Positions 44,090 to 53,517 of a stretch of DNA of 64,000 nucleotides are shown piece after piece. The notes under the pieces are model-generated. The model was not told the DNA's origin, searched no databases, and worked only from the letters and a program-made list of their open reading frames with translations. A program made the position numbers and the translations under genes. The DNA comes from SAR92 clade bacterium H231 (GTDB lineage Bacteria; Pseudomonadota; Gammaproteobacteria; Pseudomonadales; Porticoccaceae). Position 1 is the stretch's first letter. Each line of letters opens with the position of its first letter. The stretch spans positions 186,001 through 250,000 of the forward strand of contig JAOALC010000004.1 in NCBI GenBank assembly GCA_025153775.1. Reading direction: 5' to 3'.

Positions 44090-46129
44090 TTAGCGCTTGA
44101 TTACACTGATAGCAAAACCGCCACCGGGCGCCATATCAATGCCCAACGTCGACTGATTATTGACTTCTAGCGACTCGATCACCGTGCTGTAAGGGTTACT
44201 CTGCCAGTCCGCGTCAGCGCCATCGCGGTAGAGTGTCGCCAGGTAATCCCCCTCATCGAGAAAATCAAAATTAAGCTCGAAACTACGCGCCTGTTCGTTA
44301 GTAATGCCACCGACAAACCAGTTATCAGAATCGCGCTGCTGCCGAGCGTAAACGACAAACTCGCCGACATCCCCATCCAGCGGCAGACTCTTCTGCCAGT
44401 CAGCGGGCACATCTTTTATGAACTGAAATAACTCGAGCTTTTCATCGTAATTGCGTGGCAGATCAGCCGCCATTTGCAGTGGACTGTAGAGCACCACCAT
44501 AAGAGCAAGCTGCTTGGCGATGGTTGTTCTGATACGACTCGGATCCTCCTCACCTTTGAATAACAGATCGAAGACTCCAGGCGTAAAATCAACAGGACCC
44601 GCCATCATACGAGTAAACGGTAGAATAGTGGTATGCGCAGGCTGATTGCCATCGGACCATGCATTGTATTCTTGGCCACGAACGCCTTCTCGCGTCATAA
44701 AGTTAGGGTATGTTCTGCGCAAGCCAGTAGGCTTGATCGGCTCATGCATATTGATTGCAATCTCACGCTTGGCTGCCTCTACAATCGATTTTTGATAATG
44801 ATTGACCATAAACTGACCGTGATTCCACTCGTATACGACACGTCCATCAGACATCATCTTGTCACTCAGTTCACGCGGATAACCGTTAAAGAAACCGACA
44901 TAACCAGTCTTCAAATAATGCACACCCAGCTCTTGATAGAGATCATAAGCCTGCTCCATCTGACGCTCATAATTACCAACTCCGCCGGATGTTTCATTAT
45001 GCAAAATCAGTTCAACATTCTTAGCCTCGGCATAACGAGCAATCTCTAACAAATCAAAAAACGGATTGGCATGGGTGAAGTCGAATGCATTGGCATTGGC
45101 AATCCAATCCCCATCCCAGCCATGATTCCAGCCTTCTACAAGGAACCCATCGAGACCGTGCTCCGATATAAAATCGATATACCGCTTAGCTTCAGAGGTG
45201 GTAGCACCAAGTTTAGGCCCCGTAGCCCAACTATTCTCACCGATGTGCATACCCCACCAAATGCCCATATAGATACCTGGTTTGATCCATGACACATCAC
45301 CCAACTTATTGGGCTCATTTAAATTTAAAACCATATTGGATGACAGTAGTTGTGTGGCACTGTCGCCCAACTGTAGGGTTCTCCAGGGCGTATTAAAGGC
45401 ACCGGTGCGTCGAACCTTTATACCATCGTATGCAGCGACCAACTCGGCATTCAAGCCACCATTGGCGGAGCCACGCAACACCATACTCGAATAGTCAATC
45501 AGCGCAGCCTCATGAATAGTAATATATCGATCAGAGGTTGTTTTTAGAGTTAACGGAGTATGTGAAACCGACACAGCATCAAGATCTGAGCGAGTATATT
45601 CATACTCATAACGATCCTTCTGCAGTGCCTTCAACCAATGCACTTGACTGTTTCGATCGGCAATATTGAACTGAGTCAATTCGTCACTGATCAAAAGCTC
45701 AGAATCATGAAATTGCTCATCGAATTCATAGCGAAAGCCAATACCGTCATCAAAAACGCGTATGCGTAAATCCAACGTTCTGATACCGTCACTAAGCTCA
45801 ACCAGTTGCTCGCTATAATGGTTTCTGACAAATTGTCGTTCTCCCCATGGCTGCTCCCATGTTTCATCAACCGTTCTCTCCTCTATCAGACGCACTGAAA
45901 GCCCATTGGCGAAAGACTCAGCATTGGCAAAACGAAAACCTAACTGTGATTGGTTAATTATCTGCTCACCAGACTTGCTTACCGAGTAATGCACCCCGCC
46001 CTGCTGATTTACCTGAAGAACGAAACTAACCTGCTCGTCAGGTGAACTAACGGACAGCGTAGATGATTGATCAGCACAGCCCGCCAACAACGCGATAACT
46101 GCAATAAAGAAAAATTTATTCAGGGTCAT
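44090..46129 (-). CDS. GH97 alpha-glucosidase (SusB-like), lipoprotein
   Basis: The ATG at 46129 has GGAG six bases upstream and opens into a lipoprotein signal (ALLAGC); it is preferred over 46147. 679 residues. The N-terminal super-sandwich, the central barrel with GWNHGWDGDW and a C-terminal beta domain are in GH97 order. Glutamates of the inverting SusB type are visible in LILHNETSGG, INMHEPIKP and REGVRGQEYN, so the enzyme is probably an inverting alpha-glucosidase and not the retaining alpha-galactosidase subgroup. It would release glucose from malto-oligosaccharides in the periplasm. Confidence 0.93.
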   Translation of the reverse strand: MTLNKFFFIAVIALLAGCADQSSTLSVSSPDEQVSFVLQVNQQGGVHYSVSKSGEQIINQSQLGFRFANAESFANGLSVRLIEERTVDETWEQPWGERQFVRNHYSEQLVELSDGIRTLDLRIRVFDDGIGFRYEFDEQFHDSELLISDELTQFNIADRNSQVHWLKALQKDRYEYEYTRSDLDAVSVSHTPLTLKTTSDRYITIHEAALIDYSSMVLRGSANGGLNAELVAAYDGIKVRRTGAFNTPWRTLQLGDSATQLLSSNMVLNLNEPNKLGDVSWIKPGIYMGIWWGMHIGENSWATGPKLGATTSEAKRYIDFISEHGLDGFLVEGWNHGWDGDWIANANAFDFTHANPFFDLLEIARYAEAKNVELILHNETSGGVGNYERQMEQAYDLYQELGVHYLKTGYVGFFNGYPRELSDKMMSDGRVVYEWNHGQFMVNHYQKSIVEAAKREIAINMHEPIKPTGLRRTYPNFMTREGVRGQEYNAWSDGNQPAHTTILPFTRMMAGPVDFTPGVFDLLFKGEEDPSRIRTTIAKQLALMVVLYSPLQMAADLPRNYDEKLELFQFIKDVPADWQKSLPLDGDVGEFVVYARQQRDSDNWFVGGITNEQARSFELNFDFLDEGDYLATLYRDGADADWQSNPYSTVIESLEVNNQSTLGIDMAPGGGFAISVIKR

Positions 46130-46187
46130 ACTTAACTCCAAGGGCATATCTTAATGGCAAGGATATCGCAACCGAAGAGATTATTTG

Positions 46188-46201
46188 AATGAATACGTAT
46201 G
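46188..46201. promoter_or_regulatory. Island regulatory motif 1 (AATGAATACGTATG)
   Basis: Upstream of GH97 and just past the halogenase stop. It is identical over 14 bases to the complement of 50673-50686. The centre ACGT with flanking ATGAATA gives a near-palindrome with a central CG, as in LacI-type operators. Confidence 0.6.
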
Positions 46202-46218
46202 CTTTTTTATGATTATAA

Positions 46219-47730
46219 TCAACGCCTAAATGATGCTCGAGAAGAGCTTGCAAGAAACTCGCTGTGACTAGGAAAACCATCAACTGTAGAACCGATTAAG
46301 GTTTTCAAATCCATCAGCATTCCCTCTAGCTGATCATCACTAATACTATCCGCTGTCGGATGATAATCTCGTGGCATAACGCCCTGCCCCATCATAACCT
46401 GCTGCCAAGCGACTTCGGCAAATAGTTGCTCATGCTCTTTAAAAACCTTACCCGCCGACTGAAATAAATCAATTCTGTGTCTCAATGAATCTGGGATCGA
46501 CATGGTCTGACGATCTATCCAGAATTGGCTGTCAGTTCGGGAATTTAGTCTGTAGTGCAGAATAATAAAATCGCGGATATGCTCAAATTCATTTTTCGAC
46601 TGACGGTTGTATTCATCAATTTCCGATTGAGCGATACCATTGTGCGGAAAGTGTTTGATTAGTCGCAACAACCCCGACTGAAGCAAATGAATACTGGTTG
46701 ACTCCAATGGCTCAAGGAAACCACTAGCAAGACCAAAGGCAATGCAATTTCGATTCCATTGCAGCTTGCGGCGTCCAGTCTGGAACGGAATCACTCTTGG
46801 CTGAGCGAGAATTTCACCGTCAAGATGATCCAGCAGAGTCTGTTCTGCCTCATCATCAGCAATATAGCTACTGCAATAGACATGACCATTGCCCGTGCGA
46901 TGCTGCAACGGAATGCGCCACTGCCAGCCAGCTTTATGAGCAATCGATCTAGTGTACGGGGTAATTTCACCCGTTGAGGTTGTCGGCACCGCTATCGCTC
47001 GATCACATGGCAACCAATGGGTCCAATCTTCGTAACCGGTGTGCAGTGCCTGTTCGATAAGAAGACCGCGGAATCCTGAGCAGTCAATAAACAGGTCGCC
47101 ACTGACGATCTCACCATTTTCCATTACTACAGACTGAATAAAACCAGTTTCTGAATCCAGATTAGTATGAGAGATAATGCCCTCAAGTCTCTGGACACCG
47201 TTTTTCTCACTGTACTTGCGTAAATACGCAGCATAAAGGCTAGCATCAAAATGGTAAGCATAAGATGTTCCCGCCAAACTAGTACCAGGGATCATATCCA
47301 GCTTAGCAAACTTGTTTTTAATCGCCGTCTGATAGTTAAGACAAAAATCCCAGAAGTTAGAATTTATGCCCAACTGCTGACTCTTAACCCAAAAATGATG
47401 AAAACTACAAAACGGGAAGTCTTTACCAATATTCCCGAAGGCATGCATATAACTGTCACCAATGCGATTCCAGTTCTCAAACTGAATACCCAGTTTAATG
47501 CTGCCATTGGTCTCTCGAATAAAATCCGCCTCATCAAAACCAAGCGCGTTATTGAAATTGATTATCGGCGGAATCGTTGCTTCACCTACGCCGACAATAC
47601 CAATAACATCGGATTCAATCAGTTTGATATTAATTGTTTTGCCGAGTGTTTTCGCCAACAGCGAGGCCGCATTCCAACCGGCGGTACCACCACCAACAAT
47701 AATCACATTTTGTATTTTTTTAGTTTTCAC
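46219..47730 (-). CDS. Tryptophan-halogenase-family flavoprotein
   Basis: A GTG at 47730 behind GGGGAG gives 503 residues. The longer frame from an ATG at 47763 would start inside a terminator hairpin. The FAD-binding VGGGTAGW is at residues 12-19. The catalytic lysine is exactly Lys79 (SIKLGIQFENW), the diagnostic WxWxIP motif appears as GWQWRIP, and the Glu-Ser pair of flavin halogenases is in EPLESTSIHL. Key residues for halogenation are therefore intact. Genes of this family often accompany TonB receptors in carbohydrate loci, where their substrate is not known. Confidence 0.9.
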   Translation of the reverse strand: MKTKKIQNVIIVGGGTAGWNAASLLAKTLGKTINIKLIESDVIGIVGVGEATIPPIINFNNALGFDEADFIRETNGSIKLGIQFENWNRIGDSYMHAFGNIGKDFPFCSFHHFWVKSQQLGINSNFWDFCLNYQTAIKNKFAKLDMIPGTSLAGTSYAYHFDASLYAAYLRKYSEKNGVQRLEGIISHTNLDSETGFIQSVVMENGEIVSGDLFIDCSGFRGLLIEQALHTGYEDWTHWLPCDRAIAVPTTSTGEITPYTRSIAHKAGWQWRIPLQHRTGNGHVYCSSYIADDEAEQTLLDHLDGEILAQPRVIPFQTGRRKLQWNRNCIAFGLASGFLEPLESTSIHLLQSGLLRLIKHFPHNGIAQSEIDEYNRQSKNEFEHIRDFIILHYRLNSRTDSQFWIDRQTMSIPDSLRHRIDLFQSAGKVFKEHEQLFAEVAWQQVMMGQGVMPRDYHPTADSISDDQLEGMLMDLKTLIGSTVDGFPSHSEFLASSSRASFRR

Positions 47731-47741
47731 TTCATCTCCCC

Positions 47742-47778
47742 AAAAAAAAGCCCCTGCGATCATGCCTTGCAGGGGCTT
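47742..47778 (-). terminator. Intrinsic terminator between TonB receptor and halogenase
   Basis: On the minus strand AAGCCCCTGC, an 11-base loop, GCAGGGGCTT and a run of T. It ends 12 bases before the halogenase GTG, so it would stop most transcripts coming from the TonB receptor while allowing limited read-through. Confidence 0.88.
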
Positions 47779-47825
47779 CAGTTTACTACCGTTTAAGTTT
47801 CAGAGCAGATCGCCCCAAAACAGAC

Positions 47826-50585
47826 TTAGAACATATAGCTAAAGCCCAGACGATAGTTCTTACCATATTCCTGGTAGTCTCTGGTTTTCAGCGCCGAGCC
47901 CTGAGTCGAGATAAAGGGCTCATCGGTCAAGTTAGAACCCTGCAGATAAACACTCAACCCCTCCAGACCTGAAATACCCGCATCGCCAAAGTCGTAAGCA
48001 ATCTGCGCATCGACGATAGTCTCACCGAGAATATCCACCTGATTGGTGCTGAAGCCAAGGCCGTATACTTCGCCTTTAAAGTCATCTCGCTTGCGCATAC
48101 TCGCTCGCAACTGCAGACCATTCTTCTCATAGTATACCGTTGCATTCTGAATGCTGTCTGATAAACCCGGCAATTGGTATTCGTTACCATCAGGGGTGTT
48201 TATATCAGACGAAACCCCAGTATGACTGGCAATCAAGCCCCAGCCGTCAAGGCCCTCACTGAGCATGCTCAGCGGTAGCGACAAAGAAACCTCATAACCT
48301 TTGAGGGTGCCGTCACCGCCATTGACCTTACCGTAGACAGTAGCAGAGGTGCTACCATTAGCTGTCACGGCATTGGCCGCAGCGAGGTAATCTGAAACAT
48401 CAATCTGGCTGTTACCATCAAAGATCCACTGATCGAGATCCTTCCAGAACAACGCGACAGAAAAGTAGCCTTCTTCACTAAAGTAGTTCTCATAGGTCAA
48501 ATCAACACCCAGAGCCTCCTTCGGCTCTAGAGAAGTATTACCACCGTTGGCGGAGATATAGTTTCCATTCTCATCTGGCGTTGGGCTCGCGGTGACGCTA
48601 AATGATGCATTCATTTCGTCCATACGTGGGCGAGACATTGTCTTGGCAGCACCAAAGCGTAGCGACTGAGTATCGTCAAGCTCCAGCTTCAGATTCAAAC
48701 TAGGCAAAATATTGTTGTAGTCATGACTGACGTTCTGTACAACAATACCATCAGGCTCAACCGCATTTCCGCGCGAAGACTGCTCAGTTCGCACGTAACG
48801 AATACCAACATTACCTGACAGCGGCATGCCTGCGAACTCAGCATCAATATTAGCCATGGCAAACAGCGAAACCACCTCTTCGCTAACCTCCCAAGAGTTA
48901 GTCGCATGATTTGCAGTCTCTTGAGTCAGAGAGTAGCGCCCATCACGAATCATCGCCATTGGGTTGTAAGCGATCATGTCGCCCATACCAATGAAGTCTA
49001 GAGATACAGAACCTAGATCGTATTCGGCAGGCACCGGCAACATACTAGGAAATGCAGTTAGAGTCATAAAATAACCGTCAGACAGCTTACTCTTAGTTCG
49101 ATCACGATAAGATACACCATACTCGATATCGCTGATTGCTCCAGCATCGACTACCTGCTTGGCTGCAAACTTCAATGCGGTGAGTTCATCATCAATCTCA
49201 GGTGCGTTAAGAAAGCCATCTTGTGCGGCGTTTTCATAGTCCGTCCCAGTCGCCCCAAACTTCTCATTAAGAGAACTCTGCCAACCCCAGGTCAATGGAC
49301 CACCTAGTAAGATAAGGCTGTTGTCGCTGTAATCTAGGCCCGGATCAAAAATCGCACCGGCACCGCCTGGGTTCAGGGTATATCCGATGGTATCAGGAGC
49401 GCCTTCCGCATTACCACGTCCAGTACCTGCGTAGCTTTCTAGGCTATAGATCTGACGATCAACCTGCGAGTGGCTGACATCAAATTCAAAGGTCAAAGAG
49501 TCGCTGTAATCGAGCTCAGCATTAAAACCGAAAGACTTGAGCTTAGCATTACGCTCCTCATAGTCATTGCGTACAACAACGCGCTGACCTTTGGTAACAG
49601 CCGATGTAATCAGACCACTTGCAGAATCAATAACGAAGGAATCTGGATCTTGACTGCCCTGACCCCAGGCAAAAGGAACTTCAATTCCACGAAGGATCTT
49701 TTGATCTGAGAAGTCGACATAGAGCGCATCAGTAACAATGCGTAACGTATCACTGGGCTCTATTTCGACCACCAACATAGCCGAATCACGATCAAGCGTT
49801 GAAGAGCGGACGAAAGGCTTAGCGCCACCGAGGATCGCATAGTTAGTGCCGTCGACATCCTTATCTGGGAAACCCCATGAATTCCAACGATTTTCTTGAT
49901 TGGGCGAGCTCATCGCAGAGTAAGCAAAAGCAACACCAATAGTTTCATCAGCAAAATGCTCGACCCATGAGAAAGTACCACTTACACCATTGTCATCACC
50001 GTCAGGGTTAAGTTTGCCAAGACCATTATGTTCCAGCTCAGCCTTCAACTGCAGACGACGCTCTGCTTCCAGAGGACGAATAGAGCGCATGTTGACAACA
50101 CCCGCAATACCTTCGGCTTCAAGGCTGGCATCGGGCGTTTTGTAGACATCGGCACCGGCCATGATTTCCGATGGATAGAGATCGAACTCAACACCTCGGT
50201 TATCACTGATAGACACCTGCTCACGACCATTAAAAGTAGTCGCACTCTCATTTTCACCAAAACCACGTATGGTAATTCGGCTAGCGCGGCCATCTAGGCG
50301 CTGCGCAGCTAAACCAGGCAGACGAGCCAATGACTCAGCAATACTTGAATCAGGCAATTTTCCAATATCTTCTGCTGAGATAGATTCGATTACCGAGCTA
50401 CTGTTACGTTTAGCCTCGACTGAATCAATAATGCTTTTGCGGAAGCCCGACGTAACAATGACTTCTTCAATCAGCGCTTCTTCCTGAGCGCTAGACTGTG
50501 TTGCTAAAAGGCCTCCAGACATAACCAGCGCCACAGAGATTCCTGTGGCTAGCTTGGAACGCTGAAAAGTTTTCTTATGTATCAT
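47826..50585 (-). CDS. TonB-dependent outer-membrane receptor of the island
   Basis: The ATG at 50585 behind GGGGGA opens into a signal peptide (about residues 1-34); the upstream ATG at 50636 is less likely. 919 residues. The TonB box is EEVIVTSGFR, the plug contains KLPDSSIAESLARLPGL and SRITIRGFGEN, and the barrel ends LGFSYMF. It belongs to the same Xanthomonas/Caulobacter carbohydrate-receptor type as the first receptor. In the island it probably binds and imports malto-oligosaccharides. Confidence 0.93.
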   Translation of the reverse strand: MIHKKTFQRSKLATGISVALVMSGGLLATQSSAQEEALIEEVIVTSGFRKSIIDSVEAKRNSSSVIESISAEDIGKLPDSSIAESLARLPGLAAQRLDGRASRITIRGFGENESATTFNGREQVSISDNRGVEFDLYPSEIMAGADVYKTPDASLEAEGIAGVVNMRSIRPLEAERRLQLKAELEHNGLGKLNPDGDDNGVSGTFSWVEHFADETIGVAFAYSAMSSPNQENRWNSWGFPDKDVDGTNYAILGGAKPFVRSSTLDRDSAMLVVEIEPSDTLRIVTDALYVDFSDQKILRGIEVPFAWGQGSQDPDSFVIDSASGLITSAVTKGQRVVVRNDYEERNAKLKSFGFNAELDYSDSLTFEFDVSHSQVDRQIYSLESYAGTGRGNAEGAPDTIGYTLNPGGAGAIFDPGLDYSDNSLILLGGPLTWGWQSSLNEKFGATGTDYENAAQDGFLNAPEIDDELTALKFAAKQVVDAGAISDIEYGVSYRDRTKSKLSDGYFMTLTAFPSMLPVPAEYDLGSVSLDFIGMGDMIAYNPMAMIRDGRYSLTQETANHATNSWEVSEEVVSLFAMANIDAEFAGMPLSGNVGIRYVRTEQSSRGNAVEPDGIVVQNVSHDYNNILPSLNLKLELDDTQSLRFGAAKTMSRPRMDEMNASFSVTASPTPDENGNYISANGGNTSLEPKEALGVDLTYENYFSEEGYFSVALFWKDLDQWIFDGNSQIDVSDYLAAANAVTANGSTSATVYGKVNGGDGTLKGYEVSLSLPLSMLSEGLDGWGLIASHTGVSSDINTPDGNEYQLPGLSDSIQNATVYYEKNGLQLRASMRKRDDFKGEVYGLGFSTNQVDILGETIVDAQIAYDFGDAGISGLEGLSVYLQGSNLTDEPFISTQGSALKTRDYQEYGKNYRLGFSYMF

Positions 50586-50672
50586 AAATCCCCCGATCAT
50601 CAGAGTTAATGTATTTTTGTTTTTTAACGCAATCAAGAATACCGTCAGCGATTAAAACTCCACAAGCAATTA

Positions 50673-50686
50673 CATACGTATTCATT
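50673..50686. promoter_or_regulatory. Island regulatory motif 2 (CATACGTATTCATT)
   Basis: Reverse complement of motif 1 without mismatch, 88 bases upstream of the TonB receptor start on the minus strand. Confidence 0.62.
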
Positions 50687-50808
50687 TACCAGTCAATACA
50701 ACGGCCAAATTTATTACCCACATCAGAAAGACATTTAACCCATTGTTTTCTATATCACTTTTTTTATTTAATTTGCCATAGTTTAAAAAATTTCAGTCAA
50801 TTTCCAGC

Positions 50809-50822
50809 AATGAATAGGTATG
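50809..50822. promoter_or_regulatory. Island regulatory motif 3 (AATGAATAGGTATG)
   Basis: One mismatch to motif 1, in the same divergent region but nearer the plus-strand GH13 gene at 50942. Together with motif 2 it could control both directions. Confidence 0.55.
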
Positions 50823-50941
50823 CATAGGGTTGCCTCAAAGGTTCGAGATAGCGTTTCATACCGTGACACAACCGGCATCGTTTCGCTTTAATACGTTCAC
50901 GAGGCTACTAACATCTGACTTTTGACACGCGATAGATCATT

Positions 50942-52594
50942 ATGGGTAACATACAAAATCCTCAACTCTCCCATGAATGGTGGCGTGGCTCAGTCATTTA
51001 TCAGGTGTATCCGCGTAGCTTAAAAGATAGTAACGGCGATGGTATTGGTGACATTCCCGGTATCACTGAAAAGCTTGAGTACATCGCCAATCTCGGTGTA
51101 GAAGCAATCTGGATCTCTCCCTTTTTTGAATCACCAATGAAAGATTTTGGTTATGACGTCAGTGACTATCGCAATGTGGATCCTATTTTTGGCTGCAACC
51201 AAGACTTTGAAGCATTAATCCGCCGCGCCCATGAACTAAATCTTAAAGTCATTATTGATCAAGTTCTCAGCCACACCTCAGATCAACATCAATGGTTTAA
51301 AGAGAGCCGCCTGAACAAAACCAACTCGAAAGCAGATTGGTATGTGTGGGCTGATGCAACAGAAGATGGTCAGCCACCAAATAACTGGCTGTCTATTTTT
51401 GGTGGGTCTGCATGGCAATGGGATGAAGTACGAGGGCAATATTATCTACACAATTTCCTTGTCAGCCAACCAGATCTGAATTATCACTGTTCCGAGGTCC
51501 GTAAGCAGATGCTTGCCGAGGTGGAGTATTGGTTGCAACGCGATGTCGATGGCGTGCGTCTAGATGCAATCAATTTCTGTTTTCATGATAGCCAACTGCG
51601 CAGTAATCCTCCCAAACCCGTAGCTGAGCGAACCGGCCGAGGTTTTTCTGCGAATAACCCCTACGCAGCGCAATATCATTATTTCGATAATACGCGACCA
51701 GAAAATATAGCGTTTATCGAGAGCTTGCGTTGCCTCCTAGATCGCTACCCAGGAACAATGTCTCTGGGAGAGATAAACTCCGAAGACTCTTTGAAGACAA
51801 TGGCCGAATACACCGACGGTAGCAGACGTTTGCACATGGGTTATAACTTTGAATTGTTAGCCGATGATTTTTCCGCTGAATATATCCGCTCAACAGTGGC
51901 GAGTGTGGAACAACAATGTAGTAATAGCTGGCCCTGTTGGGCGGTAAGCAACCACGATGTTGCGCGTGTGGTATCACGATGGGGCAATACGTTTAATCCA
52001 CTACAGAACCAAGAAAAAGTGGCTAAATTATTAATTGCCCTACTCGGCTGCCTCCGTGGAACCATCTGCACCTACCAAGGTGAAGAGCTTGGTCTGACTG
52101 AGGCGAGCATCGAATTTGAGCAACTACAGGATCCCTTCGGCCTTGAGTTTTGGCCGGACTTTAAAGGTCGTGACGGTTGTCGGACACCGATACCATGGAA
52201 CCCAACAATGCCCAATATGGGCTTTTCCGATGCCTCGCCTTGGCTACCAATTCCTTCTGAGCATAAAACACGCAGTGTTTTTGATCAGGAAAATGATCCA
52301 CATTCGGTGCTCAACTTTTATCGCAACTTTTTGCACTGGCGCGGCACACACGACTGTATGAAGTGGGGAACTATTAAATTTCTCGATCACGGTCATAATA
52401 TCCTTGCCTTTGAAAGGGAGTACAAAGAAGCCCAGATGCAAATGTATTTCAACTTGGGATCCTCTACCGAGACAGTTTCACCAGTGGGGACCACAGTGAG
52501 TTTATGTAGTGAGGCGGTCCATATTGAAAATTTCTCTGCCAGCACAACAACTGAGGTTACCCTTGAACCTTGCAGTTTTATCTGCACTCGCTAA
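50942..52594 (+). CDS. Cytoplasmic GH13 alpha-glucosidase (oligo-1,6-glucosidase type)
   Basis: 550 residues, no signal peptide. The GH13 regions are all present: VIDQVLSHTSDQH, GVRLDAIN (nucleophile Asp), LGEINSED (acid Glu) and AVSNHDVAR (Asp). The QPDLN motif (SQPDLNYH) places it in the oligo-1,6-glucosidase/alpha-glucosidase group. It would split imported malto- or isomalto-oligosaccharides to glucose. It is the only catabolic gene of the island on the plus strand, divergent from the TonB receptor. Confidence 0.93.
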   Translation: MGNIQNPQLSHEWWRGSVIYQVYPRSLKDSNGDGIGDIPGITEKLEYIANLGVEAIWISPFFESPMKDFGYDVSDYRNVDPIFGCNQDFEALIRRAHELNLKVIIDQVLSHTSDQHQWFKESRLNKTNSKADWYVWADATEDGQPPNNWLSIFGGSAWQWDEVRGQYYLHNFLVSQPDLNYHCSEVRKQMLAEVEYWLQRDVDGVRLDAINFCFHDSQLRSNPPKPVAERTGRGFSANNPYAAQYHYFDNTRPENIAFIESLRCLLDRYPGTMSLGEINSEDSLKTMAEYTDGSRRLHMGYNFELLADDFSAEYIRSTVASVEQQCSNSWPCWAVSNHDVARVVSRWGNTFNPLQNQEKVAKLLIALLGCLRGTICTYQGEELGLTEASIEFEQLQDPFGLEFWPDFKGRDGCRTPIPWNPTMPNMGFSDASPWLPIPSEHKTRSVFDQENDPHSVLNFYRNFLHWRGTHDCMKWGTIKFLDHGHNILAFEREYKEAQMQMYFNLGSSTETVSPVGTTVSLCSEAVHIENFSASTTTEVTLEPCSFICTR

Positions 52595-53065
52595 TGACGG
52601 ATATACATGCAGTTCCTTACCTATAAAAATCCGAGCCACACATACTCAATTGGGTGCGCTTATTTAAAATTTGGAAATATTCTAGCCACCACTCAATAGC
52701 TTGTTTTGTCCAAGTTCCTTGCACTTTATAGCACTTTTTATAATCAGTTACTCTCATAACACTGAAAGCGGAATAGTTTTAAACGAACCACCCGTTGAAT
52801 TTTTATAAAACCCACACATTAAAGGTCCGACTTCATCACATGGAGCCAACCAAGTGACGCAAGGATCATAGTGGGCTGGCTTAAAAACATCCGCAACTAT
52901 CATCTGAGTAAGCCTTTTTCCATACTGATACATAGCACCTTGATAAGCCGATTAGCTTTGCATCTTTGTGAAAAGATATTTGTACGCGGGATATCAAGTT
53001 TTATGCTGGGAGTGCAAGGTTTAGAGGTAAGAAGAATGATGCGGAATTTGATAAAGATTTTCTGA
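52595..53065. other. Island right-arm stretch without a clear gene
   Basis: About 470 bases after the GH13 gene, with low coding potential. A 64-codon frame at 52871-53065 (ending MRNLIKIF) has no ribosome-binding site and no recognisable similarity. The stretch probably contains more decayed recombinase sequence. Confidence 0.45.
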
Positions 53066-53254
53066 GATCTGGATAGCGCGCCCTATCACACGCTACCACA
53101 CATCTCTGCAACACGGCTGAATAAGGCCGAAGCAGACCTCGATGATATTGCAATGGTTGGTGGTTGGAAAAGCCTTGATGCGTGTAGACGCGATGTGAAA
53201 AATAGTCAGCATAGAGCGCGTGAAGTGGGCGCTAGAATAGATAATTTCTTCTAG
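53066..53254 (+). pseudogene. C-terminal remnant of a tyrosine recombinase (integrase)
   Basis: Open from a stop at 53063 to TAG at 53252. The segment YHTLPHISATRL aligns by eye with the integrase box II pattern HTLRHTSATRL, with the catalytic Arg changed to Pro. It is followed by a helix (DLDDIAMVGGWKSL) like the usual xLxxIxxLLGHxSL, and the residue where the catalytic Tyr is expected (RRDVKN) is Asp. Both catalytic positions are lost and the N-terminal parts are missing. It is next to the intact tRNA, where the integrase of such islands normally lies. Confidence 0.6.
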
Positions 53255-53368
53255 GCCACTACACTAGTTTATCTGCACAAATCAGACCCAAGAAGCACTG
53301 GGTAAATAACACTAGAGGTGTTGTGCTTTGGGGGTCTATAACCCATTGATTTATAACGGGAAAAAAGT

Positions 53369-53445
53369 TGGTCGGGACGGCAGGATTTGAACCTGCGACC
53401 ACTACACCCCCAGTGTAGTGCGCTACCAGGCTGCGCTACGCCCCG
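53369..53445 (-). tRNA. tRNA-Pro (anticodon GGG)
   Basis: 77 bases on the minus strand, from CGGGGCG to encoded CCA. The acceptor stem pairs (one G-T), the D arm is GCGC-AGCCTGGTA-GCGC, the anticodon arm is CTACA-CTGGGGG-TGTAG with anticodon GGG, and the T arm is GCAGG-TTCAAAT-CCTGC. It lies downstream of ihfA and the MerR gene as in Pseudomonas, and is the integration site of the island. Confidence 0.95.
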
Positions 53446-53517
53446 ATTCGTGAGGCGCAATCATACAGATCGGGCCTTTTAATGCAACAGTTTTGGGTGA
53501 AGTTAGCTACTTCTGAA

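Larger units (their letters stand above)
36280..53417. mobile_element. 17-kb genomic island in tRNA-Pro carrying a polysaccharide utilisation locus
   Basis: Bounded by two identical 50-bp sequences (36280-36329 and 53368-53417) that correspond to the 3' part of tRNA-Pro(GGG). The right copy completes an intact tRNA. The left copy is followed by a decayed remainder of the tRNA and preceded by the tRNA's terminator. A decayed tyrosine recombinase lies just inside the right boundary. Cargo: LacI regulator, MFS transporter, esterase, GH43, two GH13, GH97, halogenase-like flavoprotein and TonB receptor. The element looks immobile now because no intact integrase is visible. Confidence 0.8.

Noticed and set aside
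53269-53460. 63-codon minus-strand frame containing [19 protein letters not shown]
   Set aside because: This is a translation of the tRNA-Pro gene, a well-known spurious annotation.
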